A stretch of DNA of 40,857 bases from JAEULH01 sp034382075 (GTDB taxonomy: Bacteria > Pseudomonadota > Alphaproteobacteria > Rhodospirillales > Defluviicoccaceae), in the NCBI GenBank assembly GCA_034382075.1, contig JAXMOZ010000024.1:1-40857 (forward strand), in the 5' to 3' direction. Position numbers and translations under genes: made by a program. The notes beneath the pieces were generated by a model, which worked only from the letters and a program-made list of their open reading frames with translations, was not told where the DNA came from and searched no databases. Of this stretch, positions 24,116 to 32,966 are shown piece after piece (within the stretch, counting starts at the first letter, position 1; each line of letters opens with the position of its first letter).

Positions 24116-24325
24116 CTAGTCGAGGACGACCAGGTTTTCGGCGGAAGACTTGCCGTTACGGCCCGGCACGAGCTCGTACTGAACCTTCTGGCCCTCGCGA
24201 AGTGTGCTCAGCCCCGCCCGCTCGAGAGCGGAAATGTGCACGAAGGCGTCCTTTGAGCCGTTGTCCGGCGCGATGAAGCCATAGCCTTTTGCGGGGTTGA
24301 ACCACTTGACTGTTCCGGTAACCAT
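24116..24325 (-). CDS. cspA: cold-shock domain protein (CspA family)
   Basis: 69 residues, a single cold-shock OB-fold that binds single-stranded RNA and DNA and acts as an RNA chaperone. It starts VTGTVKWFNPAKGYGFIAP and carries both RNA-binding motifs, KGYGFI (RNP1) and DAFVHI (RNP2). Its length is typical of the family. AGAGGATC lies upstream of the ATG. On the minus strand a TAGAAT at 24404-24399 could be its -10 element, giving a leader of about 70 nt, but no good -35 accompanies it. The symbol marks the family; alphaproteobacteria usually have several paralogues. Confidence 0.93.
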   Translation of the reverse strand: MVTGTVKWFNPAKGYGFIAPDNGSKDAFVHISALERAGLSTLREGQKVQYELVPGRNGKSSAENLVVLD

Positions 24326-25253
24326 CTACTGATCCTCTTGAAGCGTAGGTTCGGCGCGGTGCGCTCCAGGGTGCAACGCGATCGGTTCAGGCATCGCGAT
24401 TCTAGGGCGATAGCTAGACGGTGTTGGAACAGCCACTAGATACGCCGACGACATCGGCAACCTTGTCCCGCGAAATAAAGGGATCCCGCCGCGCTGAGCA
24501 AGAACGGAAGCGGCTCGCTACGCTGCCGCTGCCTTACCCCCGCTTGGATCGCTTGACCCCGAGTTGCAGGTCAGTTGTGCCACAATTGGCGAAAAGAGGG
24601 AAGCCGCGCCGGAACCGACCTTTGGCGTAGGCGCGCCCCCCGATCCCCCCCCCCCGAGGTCGGACCGCTGCGGCCTTTGCGGCCCAAGGCGCCGCCGGAA
24701 CCCGCCCGCCGCCAGCGCTATTGAAGCCCGCCCGGACGCGGAGGAAGGGAGCATGGTCAGAAGCCGGTGAGGAAGGCCTTTGCGCCCGCGCCGACTTCAG
24801 TTATATCTCACTGCAGACGCAATCGCGCACGTGCCAATGCCCCACGCGACAGCGGGTATGCGACGACGTAACGCGTCCTTTTAGGTCGAGCCGGTCAACA
24901 GTGGGCCGGTGCCCTTAAGGGAGGTGGATATGGTTGACGCCCGGCGCGGTGCGACAATCAAGTGCATCACATTGCCCTAGGTCGGACGTGGCATCAGCCA
25001 CGGGTCCCGCGGTTTCGCGGGCAGCCCTGATCCGCCACCCGAGCGCTTTGCCGCGCGCCGCCTCCGCAATGCGAGGCCGGCGGCCTGCGCAACGTCCGGG
25101 CTTTTGGGCACGGCTTCCCCTGACGCGGCCCTGAACCGAACCAGCCAAGCATAATCGAAACCGTGCGGTCGGACGCGGCGCCCTTGCTGCGCGTCGCCAT
25201 CCCCGCCGGCATGCTCTTGACAACCCGGACAGCGCTCTCAGGAGGCCTCCAGA
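24326..25253. other. 928-bp intergenic region between cspA and hss
   Basis: No supported gene. It contains an 11-base C-run (24645-24655) and two perfect 6-bp hairpins only three bases apart: CGTGGC-atca-GCCACG (24987-25002) and CCCGCG-gttt-CGCGGG (25006-25021). The hairpins lie 230 bp upstream of the polyamine genes and could belong to a structured leader. Short open frames here lack ribosome-binding sites and coding-type base use. Confidence 0.5.
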
Positions 25254-26678
25254 TTGATCCATCCCAGCAAGCACGCCAAGGTTGCCGGCGGCATCCTCAT
25301 CCTCGGCTTCGGCTCCATCGGCCAGGGCGTTTTACCGCTGATCCTGCGCCACCTCGACGTTGCCAGCGAGCGGATCACCATCATCAGCGCCGATGAACAG
25401 GGGCTTGCGGAAGCTCAGGCCATGGGCGTGAAGGTCCTGGTGCAGCCGGTGACCCGCGGCAACTACCGGCAGCTTCTCGAGCCGCTGGTGGGGGAGGGCG
25501 ACTTCCTCGTCAACGTCTCGGTTGACGTATCCTCGGTCGCGCTCATCGAGCTGTGCCGCGAGCGCGGCGCGCTCTACCTCGACACCTGCGTCGAGCCCTG
25601 GGCCGGCGCCTACGTCGATCCGACGCTGAGCCCGTCGGAGCGATCGAACTATGCGCTGCGCGAGAGCGCACTAAGGCTCAAGGGGGGCGCGCCGGCGCCG
25701 ACCGCCGTCATCACCCACGGCGCCAACCCGGGCTTGGTTTCGCATTTCGTCAAGGTCGCCTTGCTCAACATCGCCGCCGACACCGGCCGCCACGTCACCA
25801 ACGGCGGCACGCCCAGAAGCCGCGGCGACTGGGCGGCGCTGGCCCGCGACCTCGGCGTCAAGGTCATCCACATCGCCGAGCGCGACACCCAGCGTGCCGA
25901 CATTGCCAAGAAGCCCGGCGAGTTCGTCAACACTTGGTCCATCGATGGCTTCGTCAGCGAGGGCTGCCAGCCGGCGGAACTCGGCTGGGGCACCCACGAG
26001 AGCGTCTTCCCCGACGACGGCGCCCGCCACGCCTTCGGCAGCGACGCCGCCATCTACCTCAAGCGTCCCGGCGCCGGCACCCGGGTGCGCACCTGGACGC
26101 CGCTGGAAGGCCCCTTCCACGGCTTCCTCGTCACCCATAACGAGTCGATCTCGATCGCCGACTACCTCACCGTGAAGACCGGCGACGGCGTGCTTTATCG
26201 GCCGACGGTCCACTACGCCTACCACCCGTGCGATGACGCGGTGCTCTCTCTGCACGAGCTTGCCGGCAAGAACTGGCACATGCAGGACAGCCAGCGGCTG
26301 ATGATGGACGAGATCAAGAGTGGCATCGACGAGCTCGGGGTCCTGCTCATGGGTCACGAGCGGGGCGCCTACTGGTTCGGCTCCAGGCTCTCGATCGATG
26401 AGGCGCGGCGGCTCGTGCCGTACAACAACGCCACCAGCCTGCAGGTGACCGTCGCGGTCCTGGCCGGGATGGTCTGGGCGCTGGAGAACCCGCGCGCCGG
26501 CCTGGTCGAGCCGGAGGAGCTGGATCACGACCGGATCATGGCGATCGCCAGGCCCTACCTGGGCGAGGTGGTCGGGGTCTACTCCGACTGGACGCCGCTT
26601 CTCGATCGGGGCCTGTTGTTCCCCGAACCGGTCGAGCGGGGCTGCCCCTGGCAGTTCCAAAACTTCCGCGTCTCGTAG
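25254..26678 (+). CDS. hss: homospermidine synthase
   Basis: 474 residues. It uses NAD+ to join two putrescines, releasing ammonia, to give homospermidine, the main triamine of many alphaproteobacteria. A Rossmann motif ILGFGSIGQG begins at about residue 15. LYLDTCVEPWAGAY, THGANPGLVSHFVK, NTWSIDGFVSEGCQPAELGW and LMGHERGAYWFGSRLS are family signatures, and length matches the bacterial enzyme. The start is TTG 25254 behind a perfect AGGAGG; there is no better ATG before the Rossmann fold. It is followed 28 bp later by ornithine decarboxylase, which makes its substrate. Confidence 0.95.
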   Translation: MIHPSKHAKVAGGILILGFGSIGQGVLPLILRHLDVASERITIISADEQGLAEAQAMGVKVLVQPVTRGNYRQLLEPLVGEGDFLVNVSVDVSSVALIELCRERGALYLDTCVEPWAGAYVDPTLSPSERSNYALRESALRLKGGAPAPTAVITHGANPGLVSHFVKVALLNIAADTGRHVTNGGTPRSRGDWAALARDLGVKVIHIAERDTQRADIAKKPGEFVNTWSIDGFVSEGCQPAELGWGTHESVFPDDGARHAFGSDAAIYLKRPGAGTRVRTWTPLEGPFHGFLVTHNESISIADYLTVKTGDGVLYRPTVHYAYHPCDDAVLSLHELAGKNWHMQDSQRLMMDEIKSGIDELGVLLMGHERGAYWFGSRLSIDEARRLVPYNNATSLQVTVAVLAGMVWALENPRAGLVEPEELDHDRIMAIARPYLGEVVGVYSDWTPLLDRGLLFPEPVERGCPWQFQNFRVS

Positions 26679-26706
26679 CTGCACCAGCGCGCAGGAAGCC
26701 CCGCCG

Positions 26707-27834
26707 ATGACCAAGAAGATCAGCCGTTTTCTCGCCCAGCGACGGCCGGCGACGCCATGCCTGGTCCTCGACCTGGACATCGTCACCCAGAACTACGCGA
26801 AGCTGCGCCAGGCGATGCCCGACGCGGTCGTCTACTATGCCCTGAAGGCGAACCCGGCGCCGGAGATCCTGAGCCTGCTTGCCGACCTGGGTTCGTCGTT
26901 CGATGCGGCCTCGGTCAACGAGATCGACATGGTGCTGGCGACCGGCGCCGGACCCGAGCGTGTGTCCTTCGGCAACACCATCAAGAAGCAGGCGGACATC
27001 GCCGCCGCCTTCGACCGGGGCGTTCGGCTTTACGCCTTCGATTCCTGGGCGGAGCTGGAGAAGCTCGCCGCCGCCGCGCCGGGAAGCCGGGTCTTCTGCC
27101 GGATCAGCACGTCAGGTGACGGCGCCGAGTGGCCGCTGTCGCGGAAGTTCGGTTGCGAGCCGGCGACGGCGGCGGAGCTGCTGCGGCTTGCGGCGGCGCT
27201 CGGTCTGGAGCCATACGGCGTCTCCTTCCACGTCGGCTCGCAGCAGCGCGACCCGGCGCAATGGGACCAGGCGGTGGCCGAGGCGGCGAAGTTGTTTCGC
27301 GAGCTCGCCGACGACGGCGTCACCCTCGGCATGCTCAACATCGGCGGTGGCCTGCCGACCCGCTACCGCAACCGGCTGCCCAGCCTGTGCGCCTACGGGG
27401 CGGTGATCCGCCGCTCGCTGCGCCGTCACTTCGGCAACCGCCAGCCCGACGTCATCGTCGAGCCGGGCCGGCAGATGGTCGGCGACGCCGGGATCATCCA
27501 GACCGAGGTGGTTCTCATTGCCGAACGGGAGCGGACCGACCCCAGCCGCTGGGTCTATCTCGACATCGGCAAGTTCGGCGGCCTTGCCGAGACCATCGAC
27601 GAGGCGATCAAGTATCCCATCCTCAGCAGCCGGCGCGGCCCGTCCGACCGCGTCGTCCTCGCCGGTCCCACCTGCGATTCCGCCGACGTGCTCTACGAGC
27701 AGAGCGACTACCGGCTGCCGCTGGACCTGCAGATCGGAGACAAGCTCGAGATCCGCTCGGCCGGCGCTTACACGACGACGTATTCGTCCGTCGCATTCAA
27801 CGGCTTCGAGCCGTTGCGCTGCTACTGCATCTGA
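26707..27834 (+). CDS. odc: ornithine decarboxylase, fold type III (eukaryote-like)
   Basis: 375 residues. It makes putrescine from ornithine using pyridoxal phosphate. The PLP lysine is K47 in YALKANP, SFHVGSQQ and NIGGGLPTRY line the barrel, EPGRQMVGDAG binds the phosphate, and the catalytic Cys323 is in GPTCDSADVLYE. The alanine-racemase-like fold separates it from the large E. coli SpeC. A lysine/ornithine dual enzyme is possible. It sits directly downstream of hss and is almost surely cotranscribed, giving a two-step path from ornithine to homospermidine. Confidence 0.95.
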   Translation: MTKKISRFLAQRRPATPCLVLDLDIVTQNYAKLRQAMPDAVVYYALKANPAPEILSLLADLGSSFDAASVNEIDMVLATGAGPERVSFGNTIKKQADIAAAFDRGVRLYAFDSWAELEKLAAAAPGSRVFCRISTSGDGAEWPLSRKFGCEPATAAELLRLAAALGLEPYGVSFHVGSQQRDPAQWDQAVAEAAKLFRELADDGVTLGMLNIGGGLPTRYRNRLPSLCAYGAVIRRSLRRHFGNRQPDVIVEPGRQMVGDAGIIQTEVVLIAERERTDPSRWVYLDIGKFGGLAETIDEAIKYPILSSRRGPSDRVVLAGPTCDSADVLYEQSDYRLPLDLQIGDKLEIRSAGAYTTTYSSVAFNGFEPLRCYCI

Positions 27835-27967
27835 GGAGAGTGCCGCCGCTTTGGGGTGCGCGATGACTGGCTCGGGAAGCCAGGTGCATCACCCTAAAGC
27901 GGTGTGTGATCAGGTTGACGCACCGGCCTGCTACGTCGTCATCCCCGCCTTCGAAGCGCGTGGCGAC

Positions 27968-28037
27968 GTAGGGCGGGATAGCCGGAGGCGTATCCCGCCG
28001 ATGATGGCGGGTCCGGCTTCGCCTCGACCCGCCCTAC
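27968..28037. repeat. palindromic repeat doublet, family 2 (tail-to-tail)
   Basis: Two units lie between the convergent odc and sugar dehydrogenase genes. Unit A (27968-28000) folds as GGCGGGATA-gccggaggcg-TATCCCGCC. Unit B (28005-28037) is inverted and folds with GGCGGGTC paired to GACCCGCC. The same two units recur at 40506-40640 in the opposite mutual orientation. The ATA/TAT and TC/GA differences are compensated in each stem. This is typical of REP/BIME elements and may also act as the transcription end for both genes. Confidence 0.8.
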
Positions 28038-28071
28038 GGCTTCGTCGGCTTTGCTCCTTGCAGTGACGCCG

Positions 28072-29226
28072 CTAGCGGGGCGCGGGAGTTAGCCGCAGGA
28101 TCCGGCCGTCCGGCTGGTCGGTGAGGGCGTAGACCGCGCCGTCCGGGCCCTGGCGGACGTTGCGGATCCGGTCATCGAGTTCGATCCGCTCCTCGTTCGT
28201 CACCCGCTGGCCGTCGAGGCTGAGCCGGACTATCCCGGCGGCGGTCAGACCGCCGATCAGGATGTTGCCCCGCCAGGCCGGGAACAGCTCGCCGGTGTAG
28301 AAGGTCATGCCGGAGGGGGAGATCGACGGGTTCCAGTAGTGCACCGACCCGGCCAGGTCGGGACGCGACGGCGGGTCCGGGATGTCCACGCCCGAATACT
28401 GGCGACCCCAGCTCACCAGCGGCCAGCCATAGTTGCGCCCCGCCTCGGGGACGTTCAGCTCGTCGCCGCCGCGTGGGCCGAACTCGTTGCTCCACAGCGC
28501 CCCGGTGACCGGATGGATGGCCGCGCCCTGGACGTTGCGGTGGCCATAGGACCAGATCTCGGCTTGCGCATCGCTGCGGCCGACGAACGGGTTGTCGGCG
28601 GGGACCGAACCGTCCGGATTGATGCGGAAGATCTTGCCGAGGCCGCTCTTCAGGTCCTGGGCCGGGTCGAACCTGAAGCGCTCGCCGGAGGTGATGAACA
28701 GCTTGCCGTCGGGGGCGAAGGCGAGGCGGCAGCCGAAGTGGGTGCCACCACTGACCTTCGGCGTTTGCCGAAAGATCACCTCCACGTCGGTTACGGCGTC
28801 GGCTGCTTCCGACAGGCGGCCCCGGGCCGCGGCGGTCGAGGCGCCGTCGCCTCCCGGTTCGGCGTAGCAGACGTAGACGAGGCGGTTCTCGGCGAAGCGG
28901 GGATCGAGGGCGACATCGAGAAGGCCGCCCTGGCCGTTCGCCATGACTTTTGGGAGGCCCTTGACCGGTGCGGACAACGCTCCGTCGTCCACCACCCTCA
29001 GCCGGCCGGCGCGCTCGGTGACCAGCATCCGCCCGTCGGGGAGGAAGGTCAGGCCCCAGGGATGCTCCAAGCCCTCGACGATGCTCTCGACCTGTACCGG
29101 CCCTGCCTCGGTGGAGACCACCCGTTCAGCGGCGGCGCCGGCTCCGGACGGGGCCAAAGCCGCGACCATCAGGCCTGCTACCGGCAACACCACCGCGGCG
29201 ATCAGTTCCCTTCTCATCAGCCGCAT
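28072..29226 (-). CDS. periplasmic PQQ-dependent sugar dehydrogenase (aldose dehydrogenase type)
   Basis: 384 residues with a signal peptide (about 1-32, ending SGAGA). The six-bladed propeller signatures of soluble aldose dehydrogenases (YliI/Asd group) are present in order: GLEHPWGLTFLPDGRMLVTE, HFGCRLAFAPDGKLFITSGE, PADNPFVG, IWSYGHRNVQGAAIHP, WSNEFGPRGGDELN and RNYGWPLVSWG. These enzymes oxidise sugars in the periplasm with PQQ and Ca2+. No PQQ synthesis gene is nearby. The ATG at 29226 has GGAGA before it; an internal ATG three codons on is also possible. Electron acceptor and sugar are unknown. Confidence 0.9.
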   Translation of the reverse strand: MRLMRRELIAAVVLPVAGLMVAALAPSGAGAAAERVVSTEAGPVQVESIVEGLEHPWGLTFLPDGRMLVTERAGRLRVVDDGALSAPVKGLPKVMANGQGGLLDVALDPRFAENRLVYVCYAEPGGDGASTAAARGRLSEAADAVTDVEVIFRQTPKVSGGTHFGCRLAFAPDGKLFITSGERFRFDPAQDLKSGLGKIFRINPDGSVPADNPFVGRSDAQAEIWSYGHRNVQGAAIHPVTGALWSNEFGPRGGDELNVPEAGRNYGWPLVSWGRQYSGVDIPDPPSRPDLAGSVHYWNPSISPSGMTFYTGELFPAWRGNILIGGLTAAGIVRLSLDGQRVTNEERIELDDRIRNVRQGPDGAVYALTDQPDGRILRLTPAPR

Positions 29227-29318
29227 CGGCGGTCTCCTTGCCGGCGAGGTTCAGCGGGCGCGCCGGCTCATGGCGCGCGTCGGGCTCCTCCAATGAATGT
29301 GTCTCAACGCCGACCGGT

Positions 29319-30530
29319 TCAACCGCCCCTTTGGGTGGCGGCCGCAGGCTCCCCGTCCGCCGACTTCTGCCGGGACTGCGATCGCCTGCTGATGAAGTCG
29401 TCGACCCTGGCGAACTCGCGGATCATGCTGTCGAGGGACAGGTGGTTTGCGACATAGCGGCTGATGGACGCGGCGAAAGCCTCCCGCGGGCGCGGATGAG
29501 CGGAGAGGAAGTCGCGGAGCGCCTGCAGCATCGCCTCGTCGGTGTAGCGCGGCACCTGCATCCCGGTCTTGCCGTCGATGACATAGGCGATCTCGGGATG
29601 GTGGTGCGGCCCCTGCTCGGTTCGCGCGTAGGCGACGACCGGCACCCCGTAGCACAGCGCGTGGTTGACCCCGAGCCCGGCCGCTCCGCTCAGGACGCTG
29701 AAATCCGCGGAGCCGTAGTAGGCGGCGATTCGGGCTTCATCGTATTCGGCGCCGGGCATGAAGATTCTTCGGCCGAGTTCGTCGCCGGCGGCGGCGCGGG
29801 TTCGCTCCATATCCGGCCCGTCGCCCACCAACGTCAGCGCCGCCTCCGGATGGTCGGCCAGCAGCGCCCGGAAAATCCGCACGAGGCGAGGGAAGTCCTT
29901 GTCCTCGGTTGCGCGGCCGACGGTGACGATATGAGGCCGCCCCGGGGGTGTCATGGCCTGCACGCCGGCCGCCTGGGCCTGCAGCGATTCGGCGTCGATG
30001 GTGTTGGGCGCGACGAACAGCCGGTCTCGGGCCATGTACGCCGCCAGAAAATCACGCCCTTCCTCGCTATAGCAGACGTGGCCGTCCACCATCGTGTTGA
30101 GCAGGCTTCCCGGAACCTGAACCAGGCGCTGGTATGCCGAAAGCAGCCCGCGGCTCATGTTGAAGCCGTGCGACCAGAACAGGACCGTCGGCGAGCCCCG
30201 CAGCCGGCGGAGCATCGGCAACTCGTACGTGGTGCTCATCCGCATCGAAAACTCGGAGATCACCGCCGTGGCTCCGGTGTCGTCCAGGATCCGGCGCAAC
30301 GGAATGCGGCAGGCATAAGGGTTGGTTTTAGAGGTAAATTTGAAGTCGTACCTCTTGATGAACGGGTGTTCGTCGTTGATCAGTTGATTGAACTTCAGCG
30401 ACCCGACCTCGGGTGCGGTGTTGGTCGTGGCCACGCGCCAACCGAATTCACGCCACAGCCGCTCGAACAGGGCAAAGCGGTAGTGCGGAACCACCCGCTG
30501 GATAATGACTACGTTGTTGAGCATCGACAT
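29319..30530 (-). CDS. GT4-like glycosyltransferase
   Basis: 403 residues, GT-B fold. The N-terminal half has NVVIIQRVVPHYRFALFERL and VISEFSMRMSTTYELPMLRR. The C-terminal half has HIVTVGRATEDKDFPRLVRI, LTLVGDGPDMERTR and SGAAGLGVNHALCYGVPVVA. In the last motif the usual EX7E glutamates are missing, as in a GT4 subgroup with a GLxVxHAL pattern. Acceptor and donor are unknown; polysaccharide or glycolipid assembly is likely. Base composition is slightly more AT-rich than the neighbours near 30300-30360. The Met at 30524 could be the start instead. It is 92 bp from the sugar dehydrogenase gene, with no evidence of a shared role. Confidence 0.82.
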   Translation of the reverse strand: MSMLNNVVIIQRVVPHYRFALFERLWREFGWRVATTNTAPEVGSLKFNQLINDEHPFIKRYDFKFTSKTNPYACRIPLRRILDDTGATAVISEFSMRMSTTYELPMLRRLRGSPTVLFWSHGFNMSRGLLSAYQRLVQVPGSLLNTMVDGHVCYSEEGRDFLAAYMARDRLFVAPNTIDAESLQAQAAGVQAMTPPGRPHIVTVGRATEDKDFPRLVRIFRALLADHPEAALTLVGDGPDMERTRAAAGDELGRRIFMPGAEYDEARIAAYYGSADFSVLSGAAGLGVNHALCYGVPVVAYARTEQGPHHHPEIAYVIDGKTGMQVPRYTDEAMLQALRDFLSAHPRPREAFAASISRYVANHLSLDSMIREFARVDDFISRRSQSRQKSADGEPAAATQRGG

Positions 30531-31147
30531 CCGTCACCCGTGATGATTGTAAGCAACCGTGTTCATGGGGCACGGTCCGCATATCTTGGCGAGGTCCGGC
30601 GAAACCGCCTTCGCAATTGACAATGCGCCTAATTTTAAGCATTGCCCACACCCCAAATGGGTGAAGAGTCGGACCGTCTCCAGCCTGTCATTCTAAGGTC
30701 ACGCTGACGAAGCGCCGAGCGACCGAGCCGTGCCGGACCGCCACGAACGGGCGCCGTTAAGCTGCGGCTTCGGCTACCTGGACTGCTCGGCAACGCCCTC
30801 TGGGGTCCGCGACGCGTCTACTCTAAGAATGCATCAACCTCGTGACGAACCGCTCTGAACCGTCGCCCTGTTGCATGTTGCCCGTCCCTGCGATGCGGTT
30901 CGGGCATTCACACGCTCCCCGCGAACCACGAGCCGCAAGGGCTCCATATCGCGGACACGTCCACGTTCCTCCCAGATCATGTGGGACGGCGCAAGCCGGT
31001 TGTCACCCCTGCGGCTGATCTCGGTGTACCGGCGTGGCATAGCGGCACGCCGACGAAGGCCAGCCGCCGCGCCCGGCAGCCGCCCAAGGCGTCAGGGGGC
31101 TGCTGCGGCCAGCCTACGGGACGGTTCCCGCTGCCGGGCCGCTGCTG
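30531..31147. other. 617-bp gap without a supported gene
   Basis: Lies between a glycosyltransferase and the DUF192 gene, both on the minus strand. Part of it (about 30600-30720) is AT-richer than the surroundings and holds GCGAA-accgcc-TTCGC-type inverted bases. A 68-codon open frame on the minus strand (30834-31040) has no ribosome-binding site and an Arg-heavy product that looks non-coding. It may be decayed sequence. Confidence 0.4.
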
Positions 31148-31717
31148 CTACCGCTTCGCGAAAATGGGGTGGTGGACCCGGTCACCCTTGCGAATCCCGA
31201 GTGCCGCCACCGTGCCGGCGTTCAGCTCGAGGACCGCGCGGACCGGAACCCGCGAATCGATCGTCTCCAGTGACAGCGGCGTCGTCCGCTCGGCGATATC
31301 GGCGACGATTCCCTCGGCGCCGATGAACAGCATGTCGAGCGGAATGTAGGTGTTCTTCATCCACATGGTGACGATGCGCTCGGGGCCGAAGTCGAACAGC
31401 ATCCCCGCGTCGGCAGGAAGCGACCGGCGATGCTGCAGGCCCTGGGCAAGCTCTTCCGGCGTCTTCGCCAGCTCGACCCGAAACGAGCGGGCGGCTTGCG
31501 TCGTCTCGATCACCAGGCGCCCGACCCGCGCCTGCTCGGCCACGGCCGGGGCGTCGGCGACCGCCCTCCACCCGCCCGGCGAACCCCAAGACAGGATCGC
31601 TCCGACGGCCAGCAGCGCAAGGATCAGGCGAATAGCCCTCGCAGCGACAGGCTCCTTCAACGTTGCCATCCTCCCGTAAGCCAGCATCCAGGCTGCCGCC
31701 CGAAGCAGCCGTCCCAT
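31148..31717 (-). CDS. DUF192 family exported protein
   Basis: 189 residues with one N-terminal hydrophobic helix (about 28-44, AIRLILALLAVGAILSW) that could be a signal or an anchor. The DUF192 domain occupies about 65-188: FRVELAKTPEELAQGLQHRR, MLFDFGPE, TMWMKNTYIPLDMLFIGAEG and RAVLELNAGTVAALGIRKGD. The family is widespread, exported and of unknown function. The ATG at 31717 is chosen because GAGGGAGGGA lies nine bases before it; the later ATG at 31669 has its purines too close. It is divergent from the antiporter operon. Confidence 0.87.
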   Translation of the reverse strand: MGRLLRAAAWMLAYGRMATLKEPVAARAIRLILALLAVGAILSWGSPGGWRAVADAPAVAEQARVGRLVIETTQAARSFRVELAKTPEELAQGLQHRRSLPADAGMLFDFGPERIVTMWMKNTYIPLDMLFIGAEGIVADIAERTTPLSLETIDSRVPVRAVLELNAGTVAALGIRKGDRVHHPIFAKR

Positions 31718-31830
31718 TTTATCGTTCCCTCCCTCTGCCGTGGGAGCTAAACCAAGCCTGCGGTGCCCGGCCGGCCCGGCAGGCGCCCAAGGCCCACGTC
31801 AAGGAGCCGATCGCGGGGAGGAAGGACACG

Positions 31831-32304
31831 GTGTTTCACCTCGTCAGCCTGGCCGGCGTCCTCTATGCGCTGTGGCTGCTGCTGTCCGGCTTCCTTCATG
31901 AACCGCTGCTTCTGGGCCTCGGCGTTCTTTCCGTCTGCGCTGTTGTCTTCATCGCCCACCGCATGGACCTGGTCGATCACGAGGGTCATCCGATCCACCT
32001 GAGCCGTCGCTTCGGCACCTATCTGCCCTGGCTGCTCTGGGAAATCGTCAAGTCCAACATCGCCGTCGCCAAGGTCATCCTCAGCCCGCGGATGCCGCTC
32101 TCGACCAGCGTGATGACGACGGCGGGCAGCCAGCGTTCCGAACTCGGGCTCACCATCTACGCCAACTCCATCACGCTGACGCCGGGCACCGTCACCCTGG
32201 CCATCGACGACAACGTTCTGAGCGTCCACGCCCTCACCGTGGAGGCGGCCGAGGGCGTCGCCTCGGGCGACATGGACCGGCGCGTCGCCGCGGTCGAGGC
32301 CTGA
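31831..32304 (+). CDS. mnhE: Mrp/Mnh antiporter subunit E
   Basis: 157 residues with two or three N-terminal membrane helices and a soluble C-terminal domain. LSRRFGTYLPWLLWEIVKSN and LGLTIYANSITLTPGTVTLA, ending with VHALTV, are MrpE signatures. It is the first gene of the operon. The GTG at 31831 follows GGGGAGGAAGG; upstream in-frame ATGs lie in non-conserved sequence overlapping the DUF192 promoter side. The Mrp complex exchanges Na+ (or K+) for protons across the inner membrane. Confidence 0.93.
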   Translation: MFHLVSLAGVLYALWLLLSGFLHEPLLLGLGVLSVCAVVFIAHRMDLVDHEGHPIHLSRRFGTYLPWLLWEIVKSNIAVAKVILSPRMPLSTSVMTTAGSQRSELGLTIYANSITLTPGTVTLAIDDNVLSVHALTVEAAEGVASGDMDRRVAAVEA

Positions 32305-32310
32305 GCCGCG

Positions 32311-32592
32311 ATGTTCGTCGAAGCGAGCCTCGCCCTGATCGTGATCATGGCGCTGACCCTGTTGCGGGCGTTCAAGGGGCCCACGGTCTACGACCGCATT
32401 CTCGCGGTCAATTCCTTCGGCACGCTCACGGTGCTGCTCATCGCCGTCTTCGGCTTTCTCACCGAGCGCCCGGAGTTCCTCGACATCGCCCTGGTCTACG
32501 CGCTGATCAACTTCATCGGCACGATCGCCGTCTGCAAGTACGTCACCTTCGCCCACCTCGGTGGCCCGCCCGGCGACTGGGAGGACGTCTGA
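32311..32592 (+). CDS. mnhF: Mrp/Mnh antiporter subunit F
   Basis: 93 residues with three helices. The family core is visible: LTLLRAFKGPTVYDRILAVN and FLDIALVYALINFIGTIAVC. It starts six bases after mnhE and its stop overlaps the mnhG ATG (TGATG). Confidence 0.93.
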   Translation: MFVEASLALIVIMALTLLRAFKGPTVYDRILAVNSFGTLTVLLIAVFGFLTERPEFLDIALVYALINFIGTIAVCKYVTFAHLGGPPGDWEDV

Positions 32593-32966
32593 TGGGCCTC
32601 GCCCTGGACATCGCCAGCTGGGCCTGCCTCGTCGGCGGCAGCGTTGTCGCCCTCATCGGCGCCATCGGCATCGTCCGCTTGCCCGACGTCTACAGCCGGA
32701 TGCACGGCGCCGGCATGATCGACACCCTCGGAGCGGCGCTGATCCTGCTCGGCTTGATGCTGCAGTCGGAGCACTGGCTGGTGACGGTGAAGCTGATCCT
32801 GATCGGCGTCTTCCTGTTCTTCACCTCGCCCACGACCACGTTTGCGCTCGCCCGGGCGGCGTTGAACGCCGGGGTGAAGCCGCTGTTGAGCGGCGAAGGC
32901 AGCCGGCGGCCCGGCGGGGAGCAGCGGCACGGCGGCGACGGGGGAGGCGGGCCATCGTCATCGTAG
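32592..32966 (+). CDS. mnhG: Mrp/Mnh antiporter subunit G
   Basis: 124 residues with three helices. The MrpG signature RLPDVYSRMHGAGMIDTLGA is followed by ILIGVFLFFTSPTTTFALAR. The last 25 residues are a Gly/Ser/Arg-rich tail without homology that overlaps the beginning of the next gene. The ATG overlaps the mnhF stop. Confidence 0.93.
   Translation: MGLALDIASWACLVGGSVVALIGAIGIVRLPDVYSRMHGAGMIDTLGAALILLGLMLQSEHWLVTVKLILIGVFLFFTSPTTTFALARAALNAGVKPLLSGEGSRRPGGEQRHGGDGGGGPSSS

Noticed and set aside
24421..24630. 69-codon plus-strand frame in the cspA-hss gap
   Set aside because: No Shine-Dalgarno and a composition unlike the window's genes.
24645..24655. Run of 11 C as a phase-variable tract
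   Set aside because: It lies in no gene and not between a recognisable -35 and -10, so no switching role can be supported.
25217..25245. TTGACA before hss as a -35 box
   Set aside because: The matching -10 position falls on the AGGAGG ribosome-binding site and has no TATAAT-like bases.
27968..28037. CRISPR-like array from the palindromic units
   Set aside because: Only two units, in inverted orientation with a 4-base gap; no regular spacers and no cas genes.
30834..31040. 68-codon minus-strand frame in the gap before the DUF192 gene
   Set aside because: No ribosome-binding site, Arg-rich product and no coding-type base use.
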